Shown one piece after another: positions 34,546-43,536 of a stretch of DNA of 64,000 bases. This DNA comes from Paracoccaceae bacterium (GTDB lineage Bacteria > Pseudomonadota > Alphaproteobacteria > Rhodobacterales > Rhodobacteraceae), in the NCBI GenBank assembly GCA_027489375.1, contig JAIXZW010000005.1, forward strand, positions 453,100 through 517,099, in the 5' to 3' direction. Position numbers and translations under genes: made by a program. Below the pieces are notes generated by a model, which did not search any database, was not told the DNA's origin, and was given only the letters and a program-made list of their open reading frames with translations. Numbering within the stretch: position 1 is the stretch's first letter; each line of letters opens with the position of its first letter.

Positions 34546-34616
34546 AGCGGCGGAACGGAGTCGAACCGTCCTCTCGAGGGTGGAAACCTCGGGCACAACC
34601 CCTATACCACCGCCGC
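34546..34616 (-). tRNA. tRNA-Gly(UCC)
   Basis: Acceptor GCGGCGG/CCGCCGC, anticodon stem CGAGG/CCTCG with loop TTTCCAC (anticodon TCC), T-loop TTCGACT, discriminator U as expected for bacterial glycine tRNA. The 3' CCA is not encoded (CAA follows). Confidence 0.9.
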
Positions 34617-34625
34617 ATATCGTCT

Positions 34626-34702
34626 TGGCGACCCCGGAGGGAGTCGAACCCCCAACGCCGGATGTAGAAGATCCGCGCTCTATCCGGTTGAGCTACGGGG
34701 CC
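34626..34702 (-). tRNA. tRNA-Arg(UCU), first copy
   Basis: Acceptor GGCCCCG/CGGGGTC, anticodon stem CGGAT/ATCCG with loop CTTCTAC (TCT), T-loop TTCGACT, G discriminator, CCA encoded (34626-34628). Confidence 0.93.
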
Positions 34703-34735
34703 GAACCATCCGCAGGGCAGCCTGCCCCGGCGTAG

Positions 34736-34756
34736 GGTGCGCTTGGGTCGCGCACC
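34736..34756. repeat. GGTGCGC hairpin between tRNA-Arg genes
   Basis: GGTGCGC/GCGCACC stem with a seven-base loop. Same stem as the hairpins at 54791 and 60348. Confidence 0.6.
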
Positions 34757-34771
34757 GAATTCAAGGAAACT

Positions 34772-34848
34772 TGGCGATTCCGGGAGGACTCGAACCCCCG
34801 ACCCGCCGCTTAGAAGGCGGCTGCTCTATCCAGCTGAGCTACGGAACC
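34772..34848 (-). tRNA. tRNA-Arg(UCU), second, different copy
   Basis: Acceptor GGTTCCG/CGGAATC, anticodon stem GCCGC/GCGGC with loop CTTCTAA (TCT), T-loop TTCGAGT, G discriminator, CCA encoded (34772-34774). Body sequence differs clearly from the first tRNA-Arg(UCU). Confidence 0.93.
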
Positions 34849-34891
34849 GTTGTCTTTGTTTATTGCCAACCGCGCCACGGGCGCAAGCGGG

Positions 34892-35350
34892 TCAAAGGTG
34901 CAGCGTCATGAACACGCTGTTGGGGTCGGGTCTATATCCCTCAAAGGGGTCACAATCCACGAATCCCGCCTTGGCATAAAGCGCCCGCGCCGCCACGAAT
35001 GTCGGCTGCACCCCGGTCTCGAGGCTCAGCCGCCTGAACCCGTCCACCCGCGCCTCGGCCACCAGATGCTCCAGCATCGCCTTCGACAGCCCGCGCCCCC
35101 GATTCTCGGCCAGCACATGCATCGACTTGATCTCGGCATGGCCCGCGTCGATCCGCTTGAACGCGCCCATCCCCACCGGAACGCCGCCGTCGCGCATCAC
35201 GAAGAACCGGATATGCGGCGAGTCAAGCTGCCCCGCGTCCATCATATGGATGCTTTCGGGCGGCGTATCGGCATGCATATCCGCCGTATGCCGCGCGAAC
35301 AGCAGGCCGAGGTCCGCCCCCAGCGGGCTTTCCTGCGTGATCGTGATCAA
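34892..35350 (-). CDS. GNAT-family N-acetyltransferase
   Basis: A 152-residue acetyltransferase. The acetyl-CoA loop is [10 protein letters not shown] (about 85-93), preceded by IKSMHVLAE beta4, followed by [23 protein letters not shown]. This resembles PhnO/ElaA-like small-molecule N-acetyltransferases; acceptor unknown. Its only suitable start is TTG 35350, overlapping the TGA of the upstream NDUFS4-like gene (TTGA), implying translational coupling; the frame extends upstream through that gene but is not its coding frame. Confidence 0.88.
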   Translation of the reverse strand: MITITQESPLGADLGLLFARHTADMHADTPPESIHMMDAGQLDSPHIRFFVMRDGGVPVGMGAFKRIDAGHAEIKSMHVLAENRGRGLSKAMLEHLVAEARVDGFRRLSLETGVQPTFVAARALYAKAGFVDCDPFEGYRPDPNSVFMTLHL

Positions 35351-35658
35351 TGCGTCCACACGCCCTTGCGGTCGGTCGCGAAATTCTCGCCATATCCGCG
35401 CGGGCGGATGACGGGCTTTCTCGACTTCGGCTCCAGCACCTCGAACTCGATGCCCTTCGCCGCGGCATAGGCCTCTGCCGCCTCGCGCGTGTCGAAGCGC
35501 AGCTTCACCTGCGCCTGCGTGTCGCCGCTCGACGTCCAGCCCATCAGCGGATCGACCTCGCGTCCCGAAGCCGGCGCGAATTCCAGCACCCATCCCTTGG
35601 TCTTCGCGACGCCCGATTGCATGGCATTGCGGGCAGGTTGGTAGATGCGAGCGCGCAT
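35347..35658 (-). CDS. NDUFS4-like complex I accessory subunit (ETC complex I subunit)
   Basis: A 103-residue protein of the ETC_C1_NDUFS4 family, the alphaproteobacterial counterpart of the mitochondrial 18-kDa complex I subunit, bound to the matrix/cytosolic arm of NADH dehydrogenase. Family features seen: [14 protein letters not shown]-containing WVLEFAP and [18 protein letters not shown], with the AYGYGENF-like [17 protein letters not shown] end. ATG 35658. It is not near a nuo operon in this window and is coupled to the GNAT gene. Confidence 0.93.
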   Translation of the reverse strand: MRARIYQPARNAMQSGVAKTKGWVLEFAPASGREVDPLMGWTSSGDTQAQVKLRFDTREAAEAYAAAKGIEFEVLEPKSRKPVIRPRGYGENFATDRKGVWTH

Positions 35659-35983
35659 GGAAATCTCTCCTGAATCTCAGCGCCGTTATGGTCCAAAACG
35701 GTGGAAAAGTGCAAGCGACAGGTTGTCCTTCGGGAAAAGGACTGCCGGCTGGCCACGGGGAGTGTGGGTGGGGTGTGTGTTGCGACCAACCGGCAGCTTG
35801 CTGCTTGCAGAGGCACCATGCAACGCAGCGCAGCGCAACACAACCCAAAGATGATGATGAACTTCGCCAAATTTGCTAAAATTGTCCGCAACGCAAAAAC
35901 GCAACACAAAAGCCACAGGTCCCCCCCGCCTTCCGCCTTGCAGCCCCCTCCGAACGGCCCATCTTAAGGGGCCGGAGGGAATC
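35659..35983. other. 325-base divergent region before uvrB
   Basis: Non-coding, AT-richer than the surroundings. It holds a promoter for the NDUFS4-like gene (35686-35714) and, ahead of uvrB, a TAAAAT -10-like hexamer (35877-35882) without a good -35. Several GCAACGCA/GCGCAACAC short repeats occur around 35820-35910. I find no GTTC-N7-GTTC or GAAC-N7-GAAC alphaproteobacterial SOS box. Confidence 0.55.
35686..35714 (-). promoter_or_regulatory. Candidate promoter of the NDUFS4-like gene
   Basis: Minus strand: TTGCAC (35714-35709), 17-base spacer, CCATAA (35691-35686), about 28 bases before the ATG. Confidence 0.4.
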
Positions 35984-38164
35984 ATGCCCCACAACAACAG
36001 CAACGCCCTGACCGAACGCCCCGACGTCCTGACCCGCCCCAAGCTGGAAGGCGGCCGCCGCTTCGTGCTCGCCTCGCCCTTCCAGCCCGCGGGCGACCAG
36101 CCGACCGCCATCGCGGAACTGGCCGCAGGCGTCCTGTCGGGCGACCGCGATCAGGTGCTTCTGGGCGCGACCGGCACGGGCAAGACCTTCACGATGGCCA
36201 AGATCATCGAGGAAACGCAGCGCCCCGCCATCATCCTTGCCCCGAACAAGACCCTCGCCGCCCAGCTTTACGGCGAATTCAAGGGCTTTTTCCCCGACAA
36301 CGCGGTGGAATACTTCGTCTCCTACTACGACTACTACCAGCCCGAGGCTTACGTCCCCCGCTCGGACACCTACATCGAGAAAGAATCGCAGATCAACGAA
36401 CAGATCGACCGGATGCGCCACTCGGCCACCCGCGCGCTTCTGGAACGCGATGACGTCATCATCGTCGCCTCCGTCTCTTGCATCTACGGCATCGGCTCGG
36501 TCGAAACCTATTCGGCCATGACCCAGGACCTGATCGTCGGCCAGCTTTACGACCAGCGGCAAGTCATGGCCGAGCTTGTCGCGCAACAATACCGCCGCAA
36601 CGATGCCGCCTTCGCCCGCGGCTCCTTCCGCGTCCGGGGCGACAGCCTCGAAGTCTGGCCCGCCCACCTCGAAGACCGCGCCTGGCGCTTCTCCTTCTTC
36701 GGCGAAGAACTCGAGGCCATCGTCGAATTCGACCCGCTGACAGGGGCCAAGACCGACACGTTCAAACAGATCCGCATCTACGCCAACAGCCACTACGTCA
36801 CCCCGCGCCCGACGATGGCGCAGGCGATCAAGGGGATCAAAGACGAACTCTTCCACCGCCTGAAACAGCTAACGGGCGAAGGCAAACTCCTCGAAGCCCA
36901 GCGCCTCGAACAGCGCACCCAATTCGACCTTGAAATGCTCGAAGCCACCGGCGTCTGCAACGGCATCGAAAACTATTCCCGCTACCTGACAGGCCGCGCC
37001 CCCGGCGAGCCGCCGCCCACGCTGTTCGAATTCATCCCCGACAATGCCATCGTCTTCGCCGACGAATCCCACGTTTCGGTCCCGCAGATCGGCGGCATGT
37101 ACAAGGGCGACTTCCGGCGCAAGTTCACCCTTGCCGAACACGGCTTCCGTCTGCCCTCCTGCATGGACAACCGCCCCCTCAAATTCGAGGAATGGGATGC
37201 CATGCGCCCGCAATCCATCTTCGTCTCGGCCACGCCCGCGAAATGGGAGCTGGAACAGGCAGGCGGCGTCTTCACCGAACAGGTCATCCGCCCCACCGGC
37301 CTCATCGACCCGCAGGTCGAAATCCGCCCCGTCGACATGCAGGTGGACGACCTTCTGGAAGAAATCCGCCGCGTCGCCGCCCGTGGCCTGCGCGTCCTCG
37401 TCACCACGCTGACCAAACGCATGGCGGAAGACCTGACCGAATATTTCCACGAACAGGGCATCCGCATCCGCTACATGCACAGCGACATCGACACCATCGA
37501 ACGCATCGAGATTCTGCGCGACCTGCGCCTTGGCGCTTTCGACGTCCTCGTCGGCATCAACCTCTTGCGCGAAGGCTTGGACATCCCCGAATGCGGCCTC
37601 GTCGCCATTCTCGACGCGGATAAAGAGGGCTTCCTGCGCTCCGAAACCTCGCTCATCCAGACCATCGGCCGCGCCGCCCGCAACGCCGAAGGCCGCGTCA
37701 TCATGTATGCCGACCGCATCACGGGGTCGATGGAACGCGCGATGGCCGAAACCAACCGCCGCCGCGAAAAGCAGATCGCCTACAACACCAAACACGGCAT
37801 CACCCCGACGACCGTGAAGAAGAACGTCGAAGACGTCCTCTCCGGCCTCTGGCAGGGCGACACCGACATGGCCCGCGTCACGGCCAAGGTCGACAAGCCG
37901 ATGGTCGGCCAGAACCTCGCCGCCCATCTCGACGCGCTGCGCCTGCAAATGCGCAAAGCCGCCGAAAACCTCGAATTCGAGGAAGCGGCAAGGCTGCGGG
38001 ACGAGGTGAAGCGCCTCGAAGCCGTCGAGCTTGCCATTTCCGACGACCCGCTCGCCCGCCAATCCGTGGTGGAAGAGGCGGCGGAAGCTGCGGTCAAATC
38101 CTCGGGCCGCTCCACCGCAGGCCGCGCAGGCCAGCGCGGCGGCAACAAGCGGCGCTACAAATGA
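35984..38164 (+). CDS. uvrB: UvrABC excinuclease subunit B
   Basis: The damage-verification helicase of nucleotide excision repair. All 726 residues are present: Walker [10 protein letters not shown] (61-69), the beta-hairpin [10 protein letters not shown] near 115-125, DEAD-like [12 protein letters not shown], helicase motifs V/VI ([22 protein letters not shown]), and a C-terminal UVR motif ([20 protein letters not shown], about 645-665) for UvrC binding. ATG 35984 follows GGAGGG. A basic Ser/Gly-rich tail ends the protein. It is followed closely by a small membrane-protein gene. Confidence 0.98.
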   Translation: MPHNNSNALTERPDVLTRPKLEGGRRFVLASPFQPAGDQPTAIAELAAGVLSGDRDQVLLGATGTGKTFTMAKIIEETQRPAIILAPNKTLAAQLYGEFKGFFPDNAVEYFVSYYDYYQPEAYVPRSDTYIEKESQINEQIDRMRHSATRALLERDDVIIVASVSCIYGIGSVETYSAMTQDLIVGQLYDQRQVMAELVAQQYRRNDAAFARGSFRVRGDSLEVWPAHLEDRAWRFSFFGEELEAIVEFDPLTGAKTDTFKQIRIYANSHYVTPRPTMAQAIKGIKDELFHRLKQLTGEGKLLEAQRLEQRTQFDLEMLEATGVCNGIENYSRYLTGRAPGEPPPTLFEFIPDNAIVFADESHVSVPQIGGMYKGDFRRKFTLAEHGFRLPSCMDNRPLKFEEWDAMRPQSIFVSATPAKWELEQAGGVFTEQVIRPTGLIDPQVEIRPVDMQVDDLLEEIRRVAARGLRVLVTTLTKRMAEDLTEYFHEQGIRIRYMHSDIDTIERIEILRDLRLGAFDVLVGINLLREGLDIPECGLVAILDADKEGFLRSETSLIQTIGRAARNAEGRVIMYADRITGSMERAMAETNRRREKQIAYNTKHGITPTTVKKNVEDVLSGLWQGDTDMARVTAKVDKPMVGQNLAAHLDALRLQMRKAAENLEFEEAARLRDEVKRLEAVELAISDDPLARQSVVEEAAEAAVKSSGRSTAGRAGQRGGNKRRYK

Positions 38165-38222
38165 CCGTTGCGCTTTGCCCGCCAATGCCTATCTCGGTCA
38201 AAGCGCAGCAAAGGGCCGCCCG

Positions 38223-38411
38223 ATGAAACAGAAGATGCTCGACCCCAACCACCCGATGTTCCGTCGCGCTTGGGTGCGTTGGGTGACGACCCTCGCCCCC
38301 CTCGGCTGGGGCGTCTTTGAATTCTCGCTCGGCAATCCCTTCTGGGGCATCCTCTTCGGGGCGGCGGGGGCCTATGCAGGCTACGTCCTGATCCTCAGGA
38401 AGCCGGAATAA
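38223..38411 (+). CDS. Small two-helix membrane protein
   Basis: A 62-residue hypothetical protein with two hydrophobic spans (WVTTLAPLGWGVFEFSLG and WGILFGAAGAYAGYVLIL) in a basic context. It starts 58 bases after uvrB and overlaps the convergent ParA-like gene by 17 bases. Similar small proteins follow genes in Rhodobacterales, with no known role. Confidence 0.75.
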   Translation: MKQKMLDPNHPMFRRAWVRWVTTLAPLGWGVFEFSLGNPFWGILFGAAGAYAGYVLILRKPE

Positions 38412-39036
38412 GCAGCGCCTTCACCTCTGCCGCCAGCGCCAGCACCTCGTCCCGTGCGGGGCTGCGGCCCATTTCCTGAACGCCCAACCCTTTGCCAAGG
38501 CTTTCGGCATAGCCGACCCGCTGACCCAACCGCGCCATCGCAACCGCCGCCTTCCCCTCGGCGGCCTCGGCCACCTCGGCGGTCAGCCGCGTTCCCGCCC
38601 GCGCTTGGTTCAACACGATCACCGCCCGCCGCCCCTCGCGCGCGATCAGGTCAAGCACACCGTCCAGCGCCCATAGATCGACATGGCTCGACGCCACGGG
38701 CACCAGCACCAGATCGGCCTCGCGCAGCGCGGGCCGCAGGTCGGCGTCCACCTTGGGCGGCGTGTCGATGATCACGATATCCGACACCCGCCGCAGCTTT
38801 TCACATTCATAGGCCACGCCCCACGCACTCGCGGTGGAAAACTCGATCTCGTCGCGCCCCGATTCGCGCCCCGATTCGCGCCGCGCCATGAACCAGCGCC
38901 CAAGCGACCCCTGCGGGTCCGTGTCCAGAACGGCAACCCGCAACCCCTCGGCGGCAAAGGCCACGGCAAGGTTCGCCGCCAGCGTGGTCTTGCCCGACCC
39001 GCCTTTCTGCTGCGCCACGGTGATGACCTGTCCCAT
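38395..39036 (-). CDS. ParA/MinD-family ATPase
   Basis: A 213-residue deviant-Walker ATPase: KGGSGKTT (11-18), LDTDPQGS switch I (38-45), VIIDTPPK (88-95). Such proteins position plasmids, chromosomes or protein clusters. No parB or parS-like sequence is adjacent, so an orphan role (as for PpfA/McdA-type cargo positioning) is possible. A 12-base direct duplication encodes ESGRESGR at 54-61. ATG 39036 follows GGGGGA. Confidence 0.88.
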   Translation of the reverse strand: MGQVITVAQQKGGSGKTTLAANLAVAFAAEGLRVAVLDTDPQGSLGRWFMARRESGRESGRDEIEFSTASAWGVAYECEKLRRVSDIVIIDTPPKVDADLRPALREADLVLVPVASSHVDLWALDGVLDLIAREGRRAVIVLNQARAGTRLTAEVAEAAEGKAAVAMARLGQRVGYAESLGKGLGVQEMGRSPARDEVLALAAEVKALLIPAS

Positions 39037-39179
39037 GCGAATCCCCCGATGCTGCGGCGCAGCGTAACACCGATAGATGCCTTTGCATCTGCGGCATCGC
39101 GGGCTTTGGTCATTTTCCTTAACGGGAACCAGCCGCAGCCCCCCGCGTTGGCAAGCCGGACCCAACACCGGAGAGCACC

Positions 39180-39320
39180 ATGACCATCCGCATCGCCCTG
39201 ACCTTCGCCGCCCTGATGACCCTGACCGCCTGCGAGATGATGCAAGGCTTGGGCCGCGATGTCGAAACGACCGGAGAGACGATCCAGCAGGAAAGCGTCG
39301 AGACGCAGCAGGGTCTCTGA
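39180..39320 (+). CDS. Entericidin-family small lipoprotein
   Basis: A 46-residue peptide: signal ALMTLTAC with lipobox (Cys18), then EMMQGLGRDVETTGETIQQ, the entericidin A/B pattern. Members are membrane-anchored and often stress- or stationary-phase-induced. GGAGAG precedes the ATG at 39180. It lies divergent from the ParA-like gene. Confidence 0.85.
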   Translation: MTIRIALTFAALMTLTACEMMQGLGRDVETTGETIQQESVETQQGL

Positions 39321-39330
39321 CGCCCGCCAC

Positions 39331-39358
39331 AAAAAGGGGGTGATGCCGCGCACCCCCT
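39331..39358 (-). terminator. Minus-strand intrinsic terminator
   Basis: AGGGGGTG/CACCCCCT stem (39335-39342 with 39351-39358) followed on the minus strand by TTTTT. It would end SDR transcripts that pass through the tandem array. Confidence 0.7.
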
Positions 39359-39396
39359 CGGCACGCCCCCTCGCCACGCCCTCTCTGCATCCCCTG

Positions 39397-39737
39397 TGCA
39401 TCACCCGTGCATTCCGGGATGGCCATTCGGCACGGCCCGAATGTTACCGCCGCGTTAACCTGTGCGCTCTTCCGTCTGCATCACCTGTGCATTGCGGCAT
39501 GGCAATTCCGCACGGCCAGAATGTTACCGCCGTGTTAACCTGTGCGCTCTTCTGTCTGCATCACCTGTGCATTGCGGCATGGCCATTCGGCACGGCCCGA
39601 ATGTTACCGCCGCGTTAACCTGTGCGCTCTTCCGTCTGCATCACCTGTGCATTGCGGCATGGCAATTCCGCACGGCCAGAATGTTACCGCCGCGTTAACC
39701 TGTGCGCTCTTCCGTCTGCATCACCTGTGCATTGCGC
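39397..39737 (+). repeat. Alternating A-B-A-B tandem array, 80-base unit
   Basis: Four full 80-base units starting at 39397, 39477, 39557 and 39637, and a partial fifth at 39717. Each contains TGCATCACCTGTGCATT, CACGGCC, AATGTTACCGCC and GTTAACCTGTGCGCTCTTC. Units 1 and 3 read GGCCATTCGGCACGGCCCGA; units 2 and 4 read GGCAATTCCGCACGGCCAGA. The true period is therefore 160 bases. Confidence 0.95.
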
Positions 39738-39746
39738 GACACCGTC

Positions 39747-40478
39747 CTACACGTGCTGCGCCCCGTTCACCTCGATCTCCGCGCCCGAGATATAGGACGA
39801 CTGGTCCGAACACAGGAACCAGATCACATCGGCCACTTCCTTGGGCTGGCCAAGCCGCTGCATCGGCAACTTTTCCACGATCTTGTCTGTCCCCGGCGAC
39901 AGTATCGCCGTCTCCACCTCGCCGGGTGCTATGGCATTGACCCGAACCCCTAATGGCCCGAAATCATGGGCCATTTCCCGCGTCAACGCCGCCAGAGCCG
40001 CCTTCGACGTGGCATAGGCCGCCCCCGCAAAGGGGTGCACCCTGACACCCGCGATCGAGGTCACGTTGACGATCGCCCCCTTCGCCGCCGTCAACTCGTC
40101 CTTCAACCCCCGCGCCAGAATGACCGACGCGAAAAAGTTCACATGGAACACCTGACCCCATGTCCGAAGGTCGGTTTCCAATGTATTCAACCGCTTACCC
40201 CCCTCACCCTTGGGCGAGATACCGGCGTTGTTGACCAGCGCATCCACCCTGCCTCCCACCTTGGCCTTGATGGTCTCGATGGCGGCGATGGTCTTGTCGG
40301 GGCTGGCAAGGTCGATCTGGATATGGTTCTCCTCGCCCCCCGGCCAGGGGCAGCGCGGGTCGAAGGGCTGGCGCGAACAGGTCAGGACCCGCCACCCCTC
40401 GGCCGAGAACCGCTTGACCGTCGCGTGCCCGATCCCCCGCGAAGCCCCTGTAAGTACAAGCGTTTTCTGTGCCGTCAT
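39747..40478 (-). CDS. Short-chain dehydrogenase/reductase
   Basis: A 243-residue classical SDR: cofactor motif TGASRGIG (10-17), NNAG (83-86), catalytic Ser141, Tyr155 and Lys159 (YATSK), and a terminal [17 protein letters not shown]. An acidic or basic specificity residue after beta2 (SRQPFD) suggests NADP. The ATG at 40478 fits the GGGGG site better than the ATG at 40484. Substrate unknown. It is divergent from argB and its 3' end abuts the tandem array. Confidence 0.93.
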   Translation of the reverse strand: MTAQKTLVLTGASRGIGHATVKRFSAEGWRVLTCSRQPFDPRCPWPGGEENHIQIDLASPDKTIAAIETIKAKVGGRVDALVNNAGISPKGEGGKRLNTLETDLRTWGQVFHVNFFASVILARGLKDELTAAKGAIVNVTSIAGVRVHPFAGAAYATSKAALAALTREMAHDFGPLGVRVNAIAPGEVETAILSPGTDKIVEKLPMQRLGQPKEVADVIWFLCSDQSSYISGAEIEVNGAQHV

Positions 40479-40611
40479 GGTCATCCCCCGTCTTGGCCCG
40501 CAGCCTAAGTCACGCCTTGCCGAAAGGAAAGCGCAGCCGTTCAAACCCGCTTGGCAGACCCGTCACATCGGTCTAATCAGGACCCCCAGTCGCCCTGTCC
40601 AAAGGCTCCCC

Positions 40612-41511
40612 ATGAAACCGCAGACGAGCACCATGTCCGACGCAGCCTTCACCGCCAAGATGCTCTCCGAAGCCCTCCCCTACCTCCAGCGTTATTCCGG
40701 CGCGGTGGTCGTGGTGAAATTCGGCGGCAACGCCATGGGCGACGACGCCGCAATGGCCGAATTCGCCCGCGACATCGTGCTCATGCGGCAGGTCGGGGTC
40801 AATCCCGTCGTGGTCCACGGCGGCGGGCCGATGATCAACGAAATGCTTGATAAGCTTGGCATTAAATCCAACTTCGTGCGCGGCAAGCGCGTGACGGACA
40901 AGGCCACCGTGCAGGTGGTCGAGATGATCCTGTCGGGCCTTGTGAACAAGCGCATCGTGCAGGCCATCATGGACGCAGGCGGCCGCGCCGTGGGGATTTC
41001 GGGCAAGGACGACGACCTCATGGTTTGCGAGGCGGATGATCCCGAACTCGGCTACGTCGGCCGCCCCGTCGAAATGAACGTTCAGGTCCTGCGCGACCTT
41101 TACAACGCCGGCATCATCCCCGTCGTCGCCCCCGTGGCAACCGGCATGGCCGACAACGAAACCTTCAACGTCAACGGCGACACCGCCGCCGGCGCCATCG
41201 CCGGCGCGCTCAAGGCCGACCGCCTGCTCCTTCTCACCGATGTGTCCGGCGTCAAGAACGCGGCGGGCGAGGTGATGACCGCCATCACCCCCGAAGAGGT
41301 CCGCCAGATGACCGCCGATGGCGTGATCGCGGGCGGCATGATCCCCAAGACCGAAACGGCCCTTGCCGCATTGGCCGAAGGCGTCCGTGCCGTGACCATC
41401 CTCGACGGTCGCGTCGCCAACGCCTGCCTGATGGAGTTGTTCACCGACCACGGCGCGGGCAGCCAGATCCGTTCGACCGAACCGCGCGTCAAACCGCGCG
41501 TCAAGCGGTGA
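40612..41511 (+). CDS. argB: Acetylglutamate kinase
   Basis: Phosphorylates N-acetylglutamate, step two of arginine synthesis. 299 residues with the amino-acid-kinase motifs [31 protein letters not shown] and [20 protein letters not shown], and the C-terminal [10 protein letters not shown]. The N-terminal extension (about 1-28) is typical of arginine-inhibited hexameric forms. ATG 40612 has AAAGG at seven bases; ATG 40633 is an alternative. The stop overlaps the GTG of the ferredoxin-like gene by four bases. Confidence 0.97.
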   Translation: MKPQTSTMSDAAFTAKMLSEALPYLQRYSGAVVVVKFGGNAMGDDAAMAEFARDIVLMRQVGVNPVVVHGGGPMINEMLDKLGIKSNFVRGKRVTDKATVQVVEMILSGLVNKRIVQAIMDAGGRAVGISGKDDDLMVCEADDPELGYVGRPVEMNVQVLRDLYNAGIIPVVAPVATGMADNETFNVNGDTAAGAIAGALKADRLLLLTDVSGVKNAAGEVMTAITPEEVRQMTADGVIAGGMIPKTETALAALAEGVRAVTILDGRVANACLMELFTDHGAGSQIRSTEPRVKPRVKR

Positions 41512-42149
41512 CGCTGGACCGCGACCTGTCCGTCCATCACCTTGAAATTCTGGGCGGATTTCACCCCGATGCGGGCGATGGCCTGCCCGAAGGGACCGGG
41601 ACGCTGCTGATGCTCGGCCCCGCCGAACCGGGCTTCTGGGCGCATGTCACCGCCCAGGCCGAATGGCAGGACGGCCAGCCCGACCCGATTGACCGCTGGT
41701 CGAAACGCGTCCTTGACCGTATCGCCGCAGCCCACGGCGGAACCGCCCTGTATCCCTTTGGCGGGCCGCCCTATCACCCGTTCTACCGCTGGGCGCTACG
41801 CACGGGCCGTGTCTGGGAAAGCCCGATCCGCCTGCTTGTCCACGCGCACCAAGGGCTGATGGTCAGCTTTCGCGGGGCGCTTGCCCTGCCCGACCGCATC
41901 GCCCTTCCGCCCGCCGCTACAAAGCCCTGTGACACCTGCACCGCCAAGCCCTGCCTTACCGCCTGCCCCGTCGGGGCCATCGGGGCGGGCGGCTATGACG
42001 TTCCCGCCTGCCACGCCTATCTCGACACCAAACCCGACTGCCTTAATCAAGGTTGCCACCCCCGTCGCGCTTGCCCGGTCTCGCAAGGCTATGCAAGACT
42101 TGGCGAACAATCGGCCTACCATATGAGCCGATTCCACGGGGCGAGCTAA
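41508..42149 (+). CDS. Ferredoxin-like protein with eight-cysteine C-terminus
   Basis: A 213-residue protein starting at GTG 41508 inside the argB stop. The first about 135 residues show no cofactor motif. The C-terminus has [17 protein letters not shown] (Cys141, 144, 149, 153) and a second set Cys168, 178, 183, 189, consistent with two Fe4S4 clusters or one cluster plus a zinc-like site. Related proteins occur next to argB in Rhodobacterales but have no assigned function. Translational coupling with argB suggests shared need, perhaps redox sensing. Confidence 0.75.
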   Translation: MTLDRDLSVHHLEILGGFHPDAGDGLPEGTGTLLMLGPAEPGFWAHVTAQAEWQDGQPDPIDRWSKRVLDRIAAAHGGTALYPFGGPPYHPFYRWALRTGRVWESPIRLLVHAHQGLMVSFRGALALPDRIALPPAATKPCDTCTAKPCLTACPVGAIGAGGYDVPACHAYLDTKPDCLNQGCHPRRACPVSQGYARLGEQSAYHMSRFHGAS

Positions 42150-42178
42150 CGCCCCGCCAAATTGGGGGGCACCACGAA

Positions 42179-42682
42179 ATGAAGCGTCTGATCCTGACCC
42201 GGCACGCCAAATCAAGCTGGGACGATCCGCTCACCCCCGACCATGACCGCCCGCTCAACGAACGCGGCAAGGCGGCGGCGGCGGACCTTGGCGTCTGGCT
42301 CGCCTCGCGCGGCTATGTGCCGGACGAGGTGCTGTGTTCCGACGCGCTGCGCACCCGCAAGACATGGAGCGGCATCGCCCCCGCCCTGCCCGGCACGCCG
42401 GTTCTGGAATTGAAACCCGCCCTCTACCACGCGGGACCGGATGTGATGCTGGCCGTGCTGCGCCATGCCAAGGCCGATACGGTGATGATGATCGGCCACA
42501 ACCCCGGCATCTCGGAATTCGCGCGCAAACTGGTGGCGCGCGAACCGAACAATCCCGAATTCCACCGCTACCCCACGGGGGCCACGCTGGTCTGCGATTT
42601 CTCGATCGACATCTGGGACGATGCCGCCTTCGGTCAGGCGACCACTGTCGACTTCATCATCCCGAGCGAGATCGTCGCCTGA
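42179..42682 (+). CDS. sixA: SixA-like histidine phosphatase
   Basis: A 167-residue histidine-phosphatase-superfamily protein with the LTRHAKSSW (His9) RHG motif and a second His in MIGHNPGISEFA near 105. SixA proteins dephosphorylate phosphohistidine on phosphotransfer or PTS proteins. It begins 29 bases after the ferredoxin-like gene. It ends with a stack of palindromes and a terminator. Confidence 0.9.
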   Translation: MKRLILTRHAKSSWDDPLTPDHDRPLNERGKAAAADLGVWLASRGYVPDEVLCSDALRTRKTWSGIAPALPGTPVLELKPALYHAGPDVMLAVLRHAKADTVMMIGHNPGISEFARKLVAREPNNPEFHRYPTGATLVCDFSIDIWDDAAFGQATTVDFIIPSEIVA

Positions 42683-42688
42683 CCCTGC

Positions 42689-42734
42689 GCAAATTCCTTC
42701 GAAGGAATTTGCAATGATCTTCGAAGATCATTGC
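42689..42734. repeat. Two overlapping perfect 24-base TTCGAA palindromes
   Basis: Half-sites GCAAATTCCTTC (42689-42712) and GCAATGATCTTC (42711-42734), overlapping by GC. It follows sixA by six bases and belongs with 18371 and 33917. Confidence 0.88.
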
Positions 42735-42760
42735 GGGATGCGCCAAAGGCGCATCCCTTT
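42735..42760 (+). terminator. Terminator between sixA and bztD
   Basis: GGGATGCGCC/GGCGCATCCC stem with AAA loop followed by TTT, in direct continuation of the palindromes. It lies at the convergent junction of the two genes and its tail reaches the bztD stop. Confidence 0.8.
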
Positions 42761-43527
42761 CAATGGCCAAGGATTTGCGACAGGAACAGCTTCGTGCGGT
42801 CGCTCTTCGGGTTGTTGAAGAACTCCTTCGGCTCGTTCTGTTCGACGATCTGACCCTGATCCATGAAGATCACGCGGTTTGCCACGGCTTGGGCAAAGCC
42901 CATCTCGTGCGTCACGCAGAGCATGGTCATCCCCTCTTCGGCCAAGGCGATCATGGTGTCCAACACCTCCTTGATCATCTCGGGGTCGAGGGCCGAGGTC
43001 GGCTCGTCAAACAGCATGATCCGCGGCTTCATGCAAAGCGAGCGGGCAATCGCCACGCGCTGCTGCTGACCGCCCGAAAGCTGGCCGGGGTATTTATGCG
43101 CCTGCTCGGGGATCTTCACCTTTTCAAGGAAGTGCATCGCCGTCTCTTCCGCCTCGCGCTTCGGGATCTTGCGGACCCAGATGGGGGCGAGGGTGCAGTT
43201 TTCCAGAATGGTCAGATGCGGGAACAGGTTGAAGTGCTGGAACACCATGCCGACTTCGGAGCGGACCTTGTCGATATTCTTCAGGTCGCTCGTCAACTCG
43301 GTCCCGTCCACCACGATCTGGCCTTGCTGGTGTTCCTCCAGCCGGTTGATGCAGCGGATCAGGGTCGATTTGCCCGAACCGGACGGGCCGCAGATGACGA
43401 TGCGCTCGCCCCGGTTCACCGTCATGTTGATGTCGCGCAGCACGTGGAAGGTGCCATACCACTTGTTCATGTTGCTGATGCGGATCGCGACTTCGTCCGA
43501 AACCTGCATTTTTTGTGCTTCAGCCAT
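42760..43527 (-). CDS. bztD: Glutamate/aspartate ABC transporter ATPase
   Basis: The 255-residue ATPase of the Bzt importer. It has Walker [10 protein letters not shown], signature [14 protein letters not shown], Walker [14 protein letters not shown] and the switch His in VTHEMGFA, typical of polar amino-acid permease ATPases. It is the last gene of bztABCD and starts nine bases after bztC, behind GAGGGA. It works as a dimer on the inner face of the membrane with BztB/BztC. Confidence 0.96.
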   Translation of the reverse strand: MAEAQKMQVSDEVAIRISNMNKWYGTFHVLRDINMTVNRGERIVICGPSGSGKSTLIRCINRLEEHQQGQIVVDGTELTSDLKNIDKVRSEVGMVFQHFNLFPHLTILENCTLAPIWVRKIPKREAEETAMHFLEKVKIPEQAHKYPGQLSGGQQQRVAIARSLCMKPRIMLFDEPTSALDPEMIKEVLDTMIALAEEGMTMLCVTHEMGFAQAVANRVIFMDQGQIVEQNEPKEFFNNPKSDRTKLFLSQILGH

Positions 43528-43536
43528 AATGATCCC

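Larger units (their letters stand above)
39321..39746. other. 426-base repeat-bearing gap
   Basis: No gene. It holds a minus-strand terminator (39331-39358) and the alternating 80-base tandem array (39397-39737), which runs to within nine bases of the SDR stop codon. Confidence 0.85.

Noticed and set aside
34546..34848. tRNA cluster as an integration (att) site.
   Set aside because: No integrase, direct repeat of a tRNA 3' end or foreign-looking segment nearby.
35351..35848. Long N-terminal extension of the GNAT gene.
   Set aside because: The extension lies over the NDUFS4-like coding region in another frame; TTG 35350 with the overlapping TGA gives a normal-length GNAT protein.
35659..35983. 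SOS box upstream of uvrB.
   Set aside because: No GTTC-N7-GTTC or GAAC-N7-GAAC pattern found by eye.
39397..39737. Possible CRISPR array.
   Set aside because: The whole 80-base unit repeats with no unique spacers, and there are no cas genes.
39259..39940. Repeating open frames (Cys/His-containing periodic peptides) in the tandem array.
   Set aside because: The 80-base unit is not divisible by three, so frames shift each unit, and no start signals recur; the order is DNA-level.
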